Below are positions 37,460-45,880 of a stretch of DNA of 64,000 nt, piece by piece. The notes under the pieces are model-generated. The model made no database searches, was not told the DNA's origin, and worked only from the letters and a program-made list of their open reading frames with translations. Position numbers and translations under genes: made by a program. Position 1 is the stretch's first letter; each line of letters starts with the position of its first letter. This DNA comes from Neolewinella litorea (GTDB lineage: Bacteria; Bacteroidota; Bacteroidia; Chitinophagales; Saprospiraceae), in NCBI RefSeq assembly GCF_004803465.1, contig NZ_SRSF01000001.1:682501-746500 (forward strand), in the 5' to 3' direction.

Positions 37460-38089
37460 GTGGCCCAGATCAAGACCTCCCGTTTTCAATCCTCCCACGC
37501 CCGGGTCGACCAGGCCCCGAAGGACGGGCGACCGGAATTTGCCTTTATCGGCCGGAGCAACGTAGGCAAAAGCAGCCTCATCAATATGCTCACCCAGCGC
37601 AAGGAACTGGCCCACACCAGCGGCAAACCGGGTAAGACCCAACTCCTTAACTATTACCTGATCAACGACAGCTGGTACCTCACCGACCTGCCCGGCTACG
37701 GCTACGCCAAACAGAGCAAGAAGACGCGGTCCAAGTGGGAAACCCGGATGGAAAACTACTTCCTGAAAAGACAGTCCCTGGTCAGCGCATTCGTACTCAT
37801 CGACAGCAACGTTCCCCCACAGGATATCGACCTGGAGTTTGTCAATTGGTTGGGTGAGCACGGAATTCCCTTCGTGCTGGCCTTCACCAAAACGGATCGA
37901 CGCAAGGCCCGCGACGGAGAACACGTGACCGCCTTTCAGGAGCGTCTGGCGGAGTACTGGGAAGAGCTTCCGCCCGTCTTCCTCACCAGTGCCAACAAGG
38001 AGATCGGACGGGAGGAGATCCTGGAGTATATGGAAACCGCCCTAAATACGGTAAATTGGGCCTTCTACGCTGATACCGCCACCTCCTGA
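37460..38089 (+). CDS. engB: ribosome biogenesis GTP-binding protein YihA/YsxC
   Basis: A 209-residue small GTPase required for assembly of the large ribosomal subunit. It starts at a GTG (37460), since IF-3's terminator ends 23 bases before and the protein homology begins at once with KTSRFQSSHARVDQAPKDG. G1 is GRSNVGKSS at 31-39, switch I supplies TSGKPGKTQLLNYYL (G2 threonine), G3 is DLPGYGYAKQSKK, G4 is AFTKTDRRK, and G5 is TSANKEIGRE. The insert KKTRSKWETRMENYFLKRQS after G3 is typical of the EngB family. Length is normal. It is followed after 24 bases by an acyltransferase gene on the same strand. Confidence 0.96.
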   Translation: MAQIKTSRFQSSHARVDQAPKDGRPEFAFIGRSNVGKSSLINMLTQRKELAHTSGKPGKTQLLNYYLINDSWYLTDLPGYGYAKQSKKTRSKWETRMENYFLKRQSLVSAFVLIDSNVPPQDIDLEFVNWLGEHGIPFVLAFTKTDRRKARDGEHVTAFQERLAEYWEELPPVFLTSANKEIGREEILEYMETALNTVNWAFYADTATS

Positions 38090-38113
38090 TCCGGGGTGGT
38101 AAACACCGACTAA

Positions 38114-39874
38114 ATGAGTGCTACACCGGAAACCCCCCGACCCATTCCTGCCCACTTCGAGTGGGAAGGACAGCGGTACACCCATACGGTTCCCGATGTG
38201 CACGACTGGGAGATTTACAAGCTGAGCGAAGACCGCGAAGCCTTCGTAAAGCAACTGGAGTCGTCGAGTGTCAACCGCATCATGCAGGAACACGGCGATT
38301 CGCTGACGGACTTGCTGAGCAAAACGATTTTCAGTGAGCAGGAACGCACCCGCAATGAACCGTGGAAAGTAGACCCGCCCCAGGAACGCAGCTATTGGAA
38401 ACGGCAAGCCAAACTCCTGGCGACCCACAGCCTCGACGAAGACGAACCCGCCACCGCCGAAGAGGCCGCGCAATCCATCCTGCGCCGTATCGTGCACCGC
38501 TACGCCGAGGAGATCGTGGGCACCTTCAAGATTCCCACCTTCCGGTTTGCCCGCCGGTTTCTCACGTTTTTCTTCGGACGCCTGCTGAATGCCGCCACCG
38601 GCCGGACGTTCACCAGCCTCTTCTCCAAGAAGATTCTGCTGGAACAGAAACTTCAAGTGCGCGGCTACGTCGACCAGGTTCGCGAGCTCAGTCAGAAGGG
38701 AACCGTGGTGATGGTACCTACCCACTTCAGCAATCTCGACAGTATCCTGATTGGTTACGCACTGGATCAGGTTGCGGGACTTGAGGCCATGTCTTTCGGT
38801 GCGGGGCTGAACCTCTACAATACCGGATATACGGCCTACTTTATGAACCGCCTCGGCGCCTACCGCGTCGACCGGCGGAAGCAAAACCCGGTGTACATGA
38901 CGACTCTGAAGATGATGAGCAAACTGCTCATTCAGCGGGGCGTCCCTTCGTTATTCTTCCCTGGCGGCACGCGATCACGGTCGGGCTCCCTGGAGACCAA
39001 ACTGAAGCTTGGTTTGCTGGGCACCGCCGTTGAGGCCCAGCGCGCCCGTTACCAGGAAGGGCGGGACGACAAGGTGTACATCGTACCCGTAATTCTCAGC
39101 TACCCCTTCGTGCTCGAGGCCCAGTTCCTCATCGAGCAACACCTGCGGCGGGAGGGGCAGGACCGCTACATCAAGGCCAAGGACAGCTTTCACTCCCTGC
39201 GCAGCATCCTTAAGTTCGTTTGGGGCGTCTTCAGCAAGGGAAATGAAATTACGATTAGCCTCGGCCAGCCCCTCGACGTGCTCGGCAACCGCGTGGAAGC
39301 CAGCGGAAGGAGCTATGCTATGAGCGGCCGTCACGTATCTACGCGGGAATATTTTCGCGACCAGCACGGTCGCATCAACCAGGATCTCCAACGCGAAAGC
39401 GAGTATACGCGCTTACTGGCCAACAAAATTGTGGACCGGTACCACGTCGACGGGATCGTATTACCCAGTCACCTCGTGAGCTACGCTGCTTTTGCCATGC
39501 TCGAGCGCAGTTTCCCAAAAGACGATCTGTACGCCCTCCTGCGATTGCCCGCGGAAGATTTCTACTTCCACGAAACGGCGGTGGCCACGGTAGTCGAACA
39601 ACTGCGTGACCAGCTACTGGCCATGGAGCGGGAAGACCGGGCCAAACTCAGCCAGGAATTGCGCGGCACGGGCCGCGACATCATTCGCCACGGTATAGAC
39701 AGCATCGGCAATTATCACATCGACAAGCCCCTCCGCTACGACAGTGCGGGCCGTATCGTCAGTGACAATTTCTCCATGCTCTACTATTACCACAACCGCC
39801 TTTCCACCTACCGGCTGAAGACTAAGGTCCGTCGGTGGCCTCAGGAAATGATGGGCGACGAACGCAAGGAATGA
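38114..39874 (+). CDS. PlsB-like glycerolipid acyltransferase
   Basis: A 586-residue protein with a central acyltransferase domain (about 190-390). Block I is VPTHFSNLDSILIGY with H204 and D209 in the HxxxxD catalytic pair. NTGYTAYFMNRLGAYRVDRR is block II. Block III reads FFPGGTRSRSGSLETKLKLG, closer to the PlsB form (GGxRSRTG) than to the PEGTRS of PlsC. VPVILSYPFVLEAQFL is block IV. The first 170 residues are helical and charged. The last 190 (after residue 395) are also helical and have no motif I recognise. The enzyme should transfer an acyl group to glycerol-3-phosphate or lysophosphatidate at the inner membrane. Its 3' end overlaps the convergent kinase gene by 34 bases. Confidence 0.82.
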   Translation: MSATPETPRPIPAHFEWEGQRYTHTVPDVHDWEIYKLSEDREAFVKQLESSSVNRIMQEHGDSLTDLLSKTIFSEQERTRNEPWKVDPPQERSYWKRQAKLLATHSLDEDEPATAEEAAQSILRRIVHRYAEEIVGTFKIPTFRFARRFLTFFFGRLLNAATGRTFTSLFSKKILLEQKLQVRGYVDQVRELSQKGTVVMVPTHFSNLDSILIGYALDQVAGLEAMSFGAGLNLYNTGYTAYFMNRLGAYRVDRRKQNPVYMTTLKMMSKLLIQRGVPSLFFPGGTRSRSGSLETKLKLGLLGTAVEAQRARYQEGRDDKVYIVPVILSYPFVLEAQFLIEQHLRREGQDRYIKAKDSFHSLRSILKFVWGVFSKGNEITISLGQPLDVLGNRVEASGRSYAMSGRHVSTREYFRDQHGRINQDLQRESEYTRLLANKIVDRYHVDGIVLPSHLVSYAAFAMLERSFPKDDLYALLRLPAEDFYFHETAVATVVEQLRDQLLAMEREDRAKLSQELRGTGRDIIRHGIDSIGNYHIDKPLRYDSAGRIVSDNFSMLYYYHNRLSTYRLKTKVRRWPQEMMGDERKE

Positions 39875-40506
39875 AGATCGACCCGGTGGATACCCGGCTC
39901 GTAAGTCTGGATGATGGCTTCCACCATTCGATCGTACAGCGACGCATCTTCCGTGAAATCCTGGTCGTCCAAATCCAGGATGAGCACCGGGGTATCCTGC
40001 AGGGTTCGGAAATAATCGAGGTAGGTTGATTGAACCGACTGCAGATAGTCGTCCTGAATTTGGGTCTCGAAGTCGCGTCCCCGCTTGCGTATGTTGGCTT
40101 GCAGCGCACTGACGGGGCGGTGGAGATATACAATAAGGTCCGGCTTGGGAAATCCGGAATCCATGACCCGGTAGATGCGGTTGAAGAGGCGAAATTCCTG
40201 CTCGCTCAGGCTGTTGCGGGCGAAAAGCAGGGTCTTGATGAACAGGTAATCGGCAACAGTACCGCCGGTAAAGAGCTCATTGCGCGACAACTCCCCGTGC
40301 AATTGCTTGTGTCGCTCCGCCATAAAAAACAGTTCCACGGGAAAGGCATAGCGGTCGGGCTCCCGGTAGAAAAGGGGGAGAAAAGGATTGTCGCTGAATT
40401 CTTCGAGAATAAGCCGGTGGTTGAACTGCTCGGCCAGGCGGCGCGCCAGGGTGGTTTTGCCGGCACCGATATTACCTTCCACGATCACGAACGGATGTAA
40501 AGTCAT
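39841..40506 (-). CDS. deoxynucleoside kinase family protein
   Basis: A 221-residue kinase that phosphorylates deoxynucleosides for salvage. The ATG at 40506 leads straight into the P-loop EGNIGAGKTTLARRLAEQ (G11-T18). EEFSDNPFLPLFYREPDRYA fits the substrate-binding region. FFMAERHKQLH supplies a family motif (the ERH equivalent of the DRS/ERS motif). RVMDSGFPKPDLIVYLHRPV and QANIRKRGRDFE (lid arginines) follow, as in deoxyguanosine/deoxyadenosine kinases. The start lies only 14 bases from the divergent folK start, and the end overlaps the convergent acyltransferase by 34 bases. The preferred base is not readable. Confidence 0.88.
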   Translation of the reverse strand: MTLHPFVIVEGNIGAGKTTLARRLAEQFNHRLILEEFSDNPFLPLFYREPDRYAFPVELFFMAERHKQLHGELSRNELFTGGTVADYLFIKTLLFARNSLSEQEFRLFNRIYRVMDSGFPKPDLIVYLHRPVSALQANIRKRGRDFETQIQDDYLQSVQSTYLDYFRTLQDTPVLILDLDDQDFTEDASLYDRMVEAIIQTYEPGIHRVDLHSLRSSPIIS

Positions 40507-40520
40507 AACTACATTTAGGG

Positions 40521-40967
40521 GTGGCAAAACTAACCCTATCCATCGGATCCAACCTCGGCAACCGGGAGGAAATCCTCGCGCGCGCCCGCAAGGCGCTAAC
40601 CGCCGTCCTCGGACCGATCCGCTACGCCAGCCCCGTACTCGAAACCCCACCCTGGGGCAAGGAGGACCAACCTTCTTTCCTCAATCAACTTCTCGTCGTC
40701 GAAACCGCAGCGAACCTATCGGGAAAGGGCATACGCGATGAGCTTCACCGCTTGCTGTCCAGCACACAGGAAATTGAAAACAAACTGGGCCGGCAACGCG
40801 ACCTCCACTGGGGGCCGCGCACGATCGATATCGATCTGATTTTCGTGGACGATCTCCTGTACGAAGACGAGCGCATCAGCCTCCCCCACCCCTGGTGGAA
40901 GCAGCGAAGCTTTGTCACCGACCTGCTGCCGGACGACCATCAATACGCACCGCGGTATTTTCAATGA
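40521..40967 (+). CDS. folK: 2-amino-4-hydroxy-6-hydroxymethyldihydropteridine diphosphokinase
   Basis: A 148-residue enzyme of folate synthesis that transfers pyrophosphate from ATP to 6-hydroxymethyl-dihydropterin. It starts at a GTG (40521). The opening LTLSIGSNLGNREEILARAR is the family N-terminus. SPVLETPPWGKEDQPSFLNQ holds the pterin-contacting residues, and RDLHWGPRTIDIDLIFVDD is the PROSITE-like HPPK signature with the two metal-binding aspartates. LPHPWWKQRSFVTDLLPD is the conserved C-terminal strand-loop; the family usually has RxFVLxPLxD. The start is 14 bases from a divergent deoxynucleoside kinase, so regulation is probably shared. The 3' end overlaps the convergent DUF6503-like gene by 53 bases. 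Confidence 0.95.
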   Translation: MAKLTLSIGSNLGNREEILARARKALTAVLGPIRYASPVLETPPWGKEDQPSFLNQLLVVETAANLSGKGIRDELHRLLSSTQEIENKLGRQRDLHWGPRTIDIDLIFVDDLLYEDERISLPHPWWKQRSFVTDLLPDDHQYAPRYFQ

Positions 40968-41745
40968 CGGATAACTCCGGCAGTTCGCCAGCCGCAAAGC
41001 GGGCACCAATCGCGTCAATGTCCCGATCATCACCGTCCAGGCCGTAATTGATGTAGTCCTGCACCAGTACGCCCCCTACCTTTCTTTTGTTGATGGCCTT
41101 GCGAAACCGGATACCCCCGTCGTCCGCTTCGAAGGTGTACGCCAGATAGTCCAGTTCCCCGGTATCCCGGTTAAAAAAGTAATGGTAGACGTCGTCGTGG
41201 TCGGTACCGCCACCCTCCGCGTCAAAGGTTACGCGCACCCGGTCGTAGAGCTTGCCTTCGAGCGTGACCGTTTCCAGCAATTCAATATTCACGGCCGGAT
41301 CGTACAAACCATACGGCAACATGAAAAAGTAGCGCACGGAATTCACCGAGGCCGCGTATGCGGTACTGTCCTTGGCCGTCAACTGTAGTAAACTGTCGTT
41401 GCGGAACCGTTCCAATCCCTCGTTGGTCAGCACGTCGCGCACGGCGTTACCCAGGCTATCGGTAAAACTACGTGTATAGGTAAAGCGCCCGCGATCGGTC
41501 TGAATACCGTATTTCCGCTCCCGGAACGTAAAACTGATCTGGGTAGAATCAAAACCCGACATTCCGTGGGCTTCAACGGCGCGCTCCAGTACATCCTTCG
41601 CGTCGGCAGGTGCATATTCCTTAGAACCCGGGGCGCGGTCGCAGGTGCAAAAAATCAGCAACAGGAGCCATGCGAGCAGGTTGGCAAGATTAGCCGGGCG
41701 GTCGCTTCGCTCACTTTTTGCCGGTCGTGGCGTTAGGGTAGTCAT
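40915..41745 (-). CDS. DUF6503-like lipoprotein
   Basis: A 276-residue exported protein. The start at 41745 gives a long basic N-terminus (TPRPAKSERSDRPANLAN), a hydrophobic stretch LLAWLLLLIFC and CTC, where one cysteine may be lipidated. The mature part begins with APADAKDVLERAVEAHGMSG, followed by beta-strands such as ISFTFRERKYGIQTDRGRFT, LPYGLYDPAVNIELLETVTL and YHYFFNRDTGELDYLAYTFE. That resembles the DUF6503 family of Bacteroidota lipoproteins, which may adopt a LolA/LolB-like beta fold. The function is unknown. Its start codon overlaps the opposite-strand start of the next gene (CATG at 41743-41746), and its 3' end overlaps folK by 53 bases. Confidence 0.72.
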   Translation of the reverse strand: MTTLTPRPAKSERSDRPANLANLLAWLLLLIFCTCDRAPGSKEYAPADAKDVLERAVEAHGMSGFDSTQISFTFRERKYGIQTDRGRFTYTRSFTDSLGNAVRDVLTNEGLERFRNDSLLQLTAKDSTAYAASVNSVRYFFMLPYGLYDPAVNIELLETVTLEGKLYDRVRVTFDAEGGGTDHDDVYHYFFNRDTGELDYLAYTFEADDGGIRFRKAINKRKVGGVLVQDYINYGLDGDDRDIDAIGARFAAGELPELSVIENTAVRIDGRPAAGR

Positions 41746-42199
41746 GAAATCGGTTTGCTGTTTGCTGGTGGGGATCATATTGGCTTGCTCCTGCGGGCCC
41801 GCCCAAGATACAACCACGGGTAAGGATGGCGCAGACCAGGTCGCCCGTCGGGAAGCGATCTATAATGGAGCATACCAGAACCTCGATGCCGCCGTGATGC
41901 AGCGACTGTTGTCCGACTCCTATGTAATCACCTACACCGGGCAGGCGGCGGGCAAAACGAAAGCACAGTTCGTGGATGAATTAGGGCAGCTGCGCCTGGT
42001 GTTTCCGGAACTGCGGATCATCGTCGACAGCAGTAAGGTGATCCCCTACCAGGATCTGTACATTGTGCAGGGCATCCGGACATTTAATTGGCGGGCCAAC
42101 GGCGAACCGGGCACCTACCGGGAGCGATTCACCAACCGCTGGAGCCGGGAAGAGGGGGATTGGGTGATGTTGGCCACTAAGATTGACCCCGTCCGCTAG
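41744..42199 (+). CDS. NTF2/SnoaL-like (DUF4440) lipoprotein
   Basis: A 151-residue exported protein. The signal KSVCCLLVGIILACSCG has a lipobox-like ACSC, so it is probably anchored to a membrane. The mature domain reads as a small cone-shaped NTF2-like fold: RREAIYNGAYQNLDAAVMQR, LLSDSYVITYTGQAAGKTKA, FVDELGQLRL, then IIVDSSKVIPYQDLYIVQGI and RERFTNRWSREEGDWVMLAT, the DUF4440/SnoaL pattern. Such domains are binding proteins or enzymes of varied function. The ATG at 41744 is shared with the opposite-strand start of the DUF6503-like gene. The acetyltransferase gene follows 3 bases after the stop and is likely cotranscribed. Confidence 0.78.
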   Translation: MKSVCCLLVGIILACSCGPAQDTTTGKDGADQVARREAIYNGAYQNLDAAVMQRLLSDSYVITYTGQAAGKTKAQFVDELGQLRLVFPELRIIVDSSKVIPYQDLYIVQGIRTFNWRANGEPGTYRERFTNRWSREEGDWVMLATKIDPVR

Positions 42200-42202
42200 A
42201 TC

Positions 42203-42682
42203 ATGATTCGTCTCCTCCAACCCGCGCCGAATGAATACAGGCATTTGCTGCGCACCCGATCCCTGGATGGTTGCAGGGTTATACCCGACGCACTTCCCGA
42301 ATGGGTAATTGTCGACCAGGGTTTGCGCGGGGTAACCGACCACCCCCTGAGCTATCGCTACAGCATCCCATTTCTGATCCTGTGCACCGACCGCAACACC
42401 ATCGTAGGGAACATTGGTGGCAAGGGTTGGTTGCCGGAGGAGGAGGAAGTCGAACTTGGGTACCACATGGCTGCCGCGTTTCGGGGGCGGGGATACATGA
42501 CGGCGGCCATTGCGGCGGTACAGCACCTGGCCAGACAAGATCGGATATCCCTCCTGGCCCACCTGGAAACAGACAACGAAGCCAGCCGTGCCGTGCTGCG
42601 GCGCAATGGATTTACCCGTGAAGCCCTGGTTGAACTGCCGGACAGCTTGCTGTTGGAACGGTGGAGCTGGTCACCGGATTAA
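42203..42682 (+). CDS. GNAT family N-acetyltransferase
   Basis: A 159-residue acetyltransferase. Motif D/A is ELGYHMAAAFRGRGYMTAAI (about 84-103), whose RGRGY loop binds the acetyl-CoA pyrophosphate. The following LLAHLETDNEASRAVLRRNG (about 117-136) and FTRE are motif B, very like RimJ/RimL-type enzymes (N-x-AS-x-x-V-L-x-K-x-GF). The substrate, an N-terminal amine or a small molecule, is unknown. It lies 3 bases after the NTF2-like lipoprotein gene. Its last 12 bases overlap the end of the convergent surface-protein gene. Confidence 0.87.
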   Translation: MIRLLQPAPNEYRHLLRTRSLDGCRVIPDALPEWVIVDQGLRGVTDHPLSYRYSIPFLILCTDRNTIVGNIGGKGWLPEEEEVELGYHMAAAFRGRGYMTAAIAAVQHLARQDRISLLAHLETDNEASRAVLRRNGFTREALVELPDSLLLERWSWSPD

Positions 42683-44992
42683 GACCACCCCACCCTTGAG
42701 CGCCTCGGGGTCGCCTTCGGCGTTGGTGAAGGTGACGTCCCATAGATATCCCCCGGCCGGACTGTTGCTGCCCTGGTAGGTACCGTCCCAGCCGGCCTCG
42801 AAATTATCGGTCTCGAAAATCTTTTCCCCCCACCGGTTCCAGATCCGCAAGCGGTAGCCGGTGGCCCCTTCCCAGATCCCCTTCGGGCGCCAGTCGTCAT
42901 TGAGTCCATCGCCGTTGGGAGTGAAGGCATTCGGCGCGTGAAATGTATTCTTGAGGTACATCCGGATGTCCTTGGTAATGGTATCCAGGCAGCCACTCGG
43001 GTGGCTAACGTACTGCGTGACGGACAGCGTGGAGGTGTCCCGCAGTCGGTAGGTAAAATCAGGACCGGGTATGCTGAATATTGCCTCCCCCGTGGGATCG
43101 GAAATGACGTAACGTTGGCTGTTCGCGCCGATGCTGCGGTCGAGGATATTGACGTCGGGGAAGATGTTGGAGGGTTGCTCGGGAGAAAATTCAAAATTGG
43201 CAACGGGAGCTTCCCGGACGTCCACCAGTTGTCGGAAGGTGGTATCCACGAAGCACCCCAGCGGTGAGGTAATGCTGAGGTATACGTCGTAGATGCCCGT
43301 ATTCTCATAGGTATGTACGGGATCGCGATCCCCTGAAGTGTTGCCGTCGCCAAAGCGCCATTCGAAGAGGTAGGTATCGTCGATCGGATTGGAGCGATTG
43401 AGGAATCCGTTGGTGAAGGGGGCACAGCCAAAGGCGTCCTGCGGCTCCAATATAATGGTCCGGGGTGCCGGGAAGTAAGCAACGTTACGCACGGCCAGAT
43501 CCTCGCAACCGTTCTCGTCGGTTATGGTCAATTGGGCTGGAAAGTCCCCCGGCACCATGTACTGATGTATGGGACTGCGTTGGGGGTTGACGGTGGTCTG
43601 GTCACCAAATTCCCAGGCGTAGTCGGTAATGGCCTGTCCACCCGCCGTGGTCGACAGGTTAGTAAAGACGATGGGTTCGGGTTCGCACAGTACCTCGGTG
43701 CTGGTAAATTCCGCGGTCAGGTCGGGATAGACACCGAGCAGGAACTTGGCGGTGTCCTTGCAATTGTCCGCAAACGACTCCCGGTTCAGGAGCATGACGC
43801 CTTCGTAGATGCCCACCTCCTTGATGTCGGTAAAGAAATCCCGGTCGCGGCCAGTGAGGAGTTCCCCTCCCGGTCCGATCAGTTCCCAGTCGTAGCTGGT
43901 AATGGAGGTAATGCGCGTGCTTTCGTTCAGGATGACATTGGGCCCGGGTCCGCATTGCCGGATAAAGAAGCGACCCTGCTCGTCCATCTCGGTTTCCAAC
44001 AAATCGGCGGTTACGGTATTGCCGCAACGGCTGACGCTAAGCTGAAATTCACGCTTTGTTTCGCTGAGGAGCACGGGGTTGGGTCCGCGCGTCCACTCCT
44101 CGACGCAGATGCCCAGTACGTGCGTTCCCGGGTAGATGGGAACGCCCGACAGTTCCCCGGTGTCGGCATCGATCTCGAGGGTACTGCCTACGCCCAACTG
44201 GTTGTCCACCGAATAAGTGGGGGCCACCCAGGGAACGGAGGTGTACGGATAGGGGCTTTCCTCCTTGGGTACGATATCGTCGAAGTAGGTAGCGGTTTGC
44301 TGCCGCTCTCCCTCTCCGGGGTCCGTTCCGCCTCCAAGTTTGGGATCGCAGAACTTGTAGGAAAGGCTGTCGCCATCGGCATCCGTGGCTCCCAGGTCAA
44401 TGCGGAATACCTCGTTAATGCAAATGGCGATGGGCGGGTCAATGTTGAAGTCAGGGCTGGTGTTGCATCGCTGCTGGGCCTCCGGGGTGAGTTGGATGAA
44501 GTAGGTGGCGCCGATTTGGCGGGGGTTGATCAGGTTGCGAATGGATTCGTTGCGGCAGCAGCGCTGATAGACGAAGGTGTAGGTCTGGTCCGATACCGGC
44601 AACTCCTCAATAAAGGTATAGACGCCGATCTCTTGACAGATCGGTTCGTTTATCACCAGACAGGGGTTGCCAAGGTTGATCGAAACCGGATCGAAACGGG
44701 ACAGGGTGATCACCCGGGTCGGGTTGTAGTAGCGGTCACCCTCGTAGATGCTAATGTTGGCCTCTGCACTCGGTTCGGTCGGCGTTTGTCGGGGGTCGTT
44801 GCCGTCGAAGAGCGCCCCTTCGCCGATACAGTCGCGGTACATATTTATGGTGATCCGGTACCGCATGATACCGGTCGAGGGATCATCGTTGAGGAAGCCC
44901 AGGCACTCGTATTGGAATTCTCCACCTACGATATGGTCGGCCCGTAAGCCGGCAGGCAGCAAGCCGACCAGAAGCAGCAACAGGCAAAACAT
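42671..44992 (-). CDS. large surface protein with PKD domains and T9SS type B C-terminal domain
   Basis: A 773-residue secreted protein. The ATG at 44992 gives a good signal peptide (FCLLLLLVGLLPAGLRA); a TTG six codons upstream is possible. The N-terminal part has cysteine-containing strands (GEFQYECLGFLNDD, IYVYQRCCRNESIR-like region). Two or three PKD-type domains follow: one with ITDYAWEFGDQTTVNPQ (about 455-470) and HQYMVPGDF, another with YLFEWRFGDGNTSGDRDPVH and YENTGIYDVYLSI. The final 90 residues (NTFHAPNAFTPNGDGLNDDW, then RLRIWNRWGEKIF and GGYLWDVTFTN) are the gliding-motility/CHU_C domain, the type B sorting signal for type IX secretion. It is probably an adhesin-like surface protein; no catalytic motif is seen. 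It lies beside no T9SS structural gene. Confidence 0.9.
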   Translation of the reverse strand: MFCLLLLLVGLLPAGLRADHIVGGEFQYECLGFLNDDPSTGIMRYRITINMYRDCIGEGALFDGNDPRQTPTEPSAEANISIYEGDRYYNPTRVITLSRFDPVSINLGNPCLVINEPICQEIGVYTFIEELPVSDQTYTFVYQRCCRNESIRNLINPRQIGATYFIQLTPEAQQRCNTSPDFNIDPPIAICINEVFRIDLGATDADGDSLSYKFCDPKLGGGTDPGEGERQQTATYFDDIVPKEESPYPYTSVPWVAPTYSVDNQLGVGSTLEIDADTGELSGVPIYPGTHVLGICVEEWTRGPNPVLLSETKREFQLSVSRCGNTVTADLLETEMDEQGRFFIRQCGPGPNVILNESTRITSITSYDWELIGPGGELLTGRDRDFFTDIKEVGIYEGVMLLNRESFADNCKDTAKFLLGVYPDLTAEFTSTEVLCEPEPIVFTNLSTTAGGQAITDYAWEFGDQTTVNPQRSPIHQYMVPGDFPAQLTITDENGCEDLAVRNVAYFPAPRTIILEPQDAFGCAPFTNGFLNRSNPIDDTYLFEWRFGDGNTSGDRDPVHTYENTGIYDVYLSITSPLGCFVDTTFRQLVDVREAPVANFEFSPEQPSNIFPDVNILDRSIGANSQRYVISDPTGEAIFSIPGPDFTYRLRDTSTLSVTQYVSHPSGCLDTITKDIRMYLKNTFHAPNAFTPNGDGLNDDWRPKGIWEGATGYRLRIWNRWGEKIFETDNFEAGWDGTYQGSNSPAGGYLWDVTFTNAEGDPEALKGGVVLIR

Positions 44993-45237
44993 TCGATGGA
45001 TGGCGTCCAAAGCGGGGAGGTTTATCTTGGCTTACGTACAATCTTAGGGACAAAATACAGTTTCCTTAGCGGAACGATTATCCGCAAATGCAGCGGCAGT
45101 TGTCGGATAGCCGTCCCGAGCCTTCATTGTACTCTTTTCCAACTTACATGAGGCCGCGCAGGCTATATAGTCTGGCCTTTCGAATCCCTAATCCACGCTT
45201 TCAACTTCTATTGAAGTGAAAGTATCACAGTTAATTA

Positions 45238-45837
45238 ATGAATTTACGGACTAACTATACCCCCAGTGTTCAACATCAACATCCGGTCCGCGGCACCGAA
45301 GCCCTAACTACCCTGAGCGCGGGCGGCCTGGTGCTGTTGCCCACGGCCAATCTCTGGCAGGTAGTGGCCGATGCCTCCCGCCGGACAGCCGTTTCTTCCC
45401 TGCTGGAAACCTGCCCCATGACCCGGCGCAATCATCCGGAACTAATTTTCGCCGACCGCGAAGCCCTGCTGGATTGGTTTCCCAACCTGCACCCCAAGAT
45501 CGATACCCTGCTCATCTACCACGGTCGGGCCCTGACGGTAAGTCTTCCCGCCAGTCAGAAGGTACCGATGGCCATGGTCGACCACCGCGATGAGGTTAAC
45601 ATCCGCCTAGCCATGGACAGCTTCTGCTACCGCCTGTGTGAAGACCTCGAAGGACCGCTTGCGGCCGCTTTCGCCATGGGCCACGGGCAAACGCTGCTGC
45701 CTACCCGATTCGGACAAATCAACTCGGATGTGCTTTACCGGGTCGACTACACGGTGACGCGCCGGCAAAAGGAAACCCTGGGCAGCCGACCGGCGGTACA
45801 CGTCCGAATGGACGGGGAGGAATTACAGTTTCTCTAG
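45238..45837 (+). CDS. divergent Sua5/YciO/YrdC family protein
   Basis: A 199-residue protein with the YrdC-like fold order: [20 protein letters not shown] at about 18-37, like the family's 'L..G.iV..PTdT', then [20 protein letters not shown] replacing the usual KKRP...PL segment. [20 protein letters not shown] corresponds to the dsRNA-binding core, then [20 protein letters not shown] and TRFGQI...DVLYRVDY, the P/TSAN region being altered to [10 protein letters not shown]. Classical TsaC/Sua5 makes threonylcarbamoyl-AMP for tRNA t6A37. The changed KxR and TSAN motifs make that activity doubtful, so it may be a paralogue with another role. The gene lies 44 bases upstream of prfA, where a second Sua5-like protein often occurs. 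Confidence 0.6.
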   Translation: MNLRTNYTPSVQHQHPVRGTEALTTLSAGGLVLLPTANLWQVVADASRRTAVSSLLETCPMTRRNHPELIFADREALLDWFPNLHPKIDTLLIYHGRALTVSLPASQKVPMAMVDHRDEVNIRLAMDSFCYRLCEDLEGPLAAAFAMGHGQTLLPTRFGQINSDVLYRVDYTVTRRQKETLGSRPAVHVRMDGEELQFL

Positions 45838-45880
45838 CCTCCCGCCGTATCTTGGCCCGCCCCAGTTAACGGCGCGTGCT

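Noticed and set aside
43532-44947. 471-codon open frame antisense to the type B surface protein gene
   Set aside because: No signal, domain or start context; the minus-strand gene has clear PKD and sorting domains.
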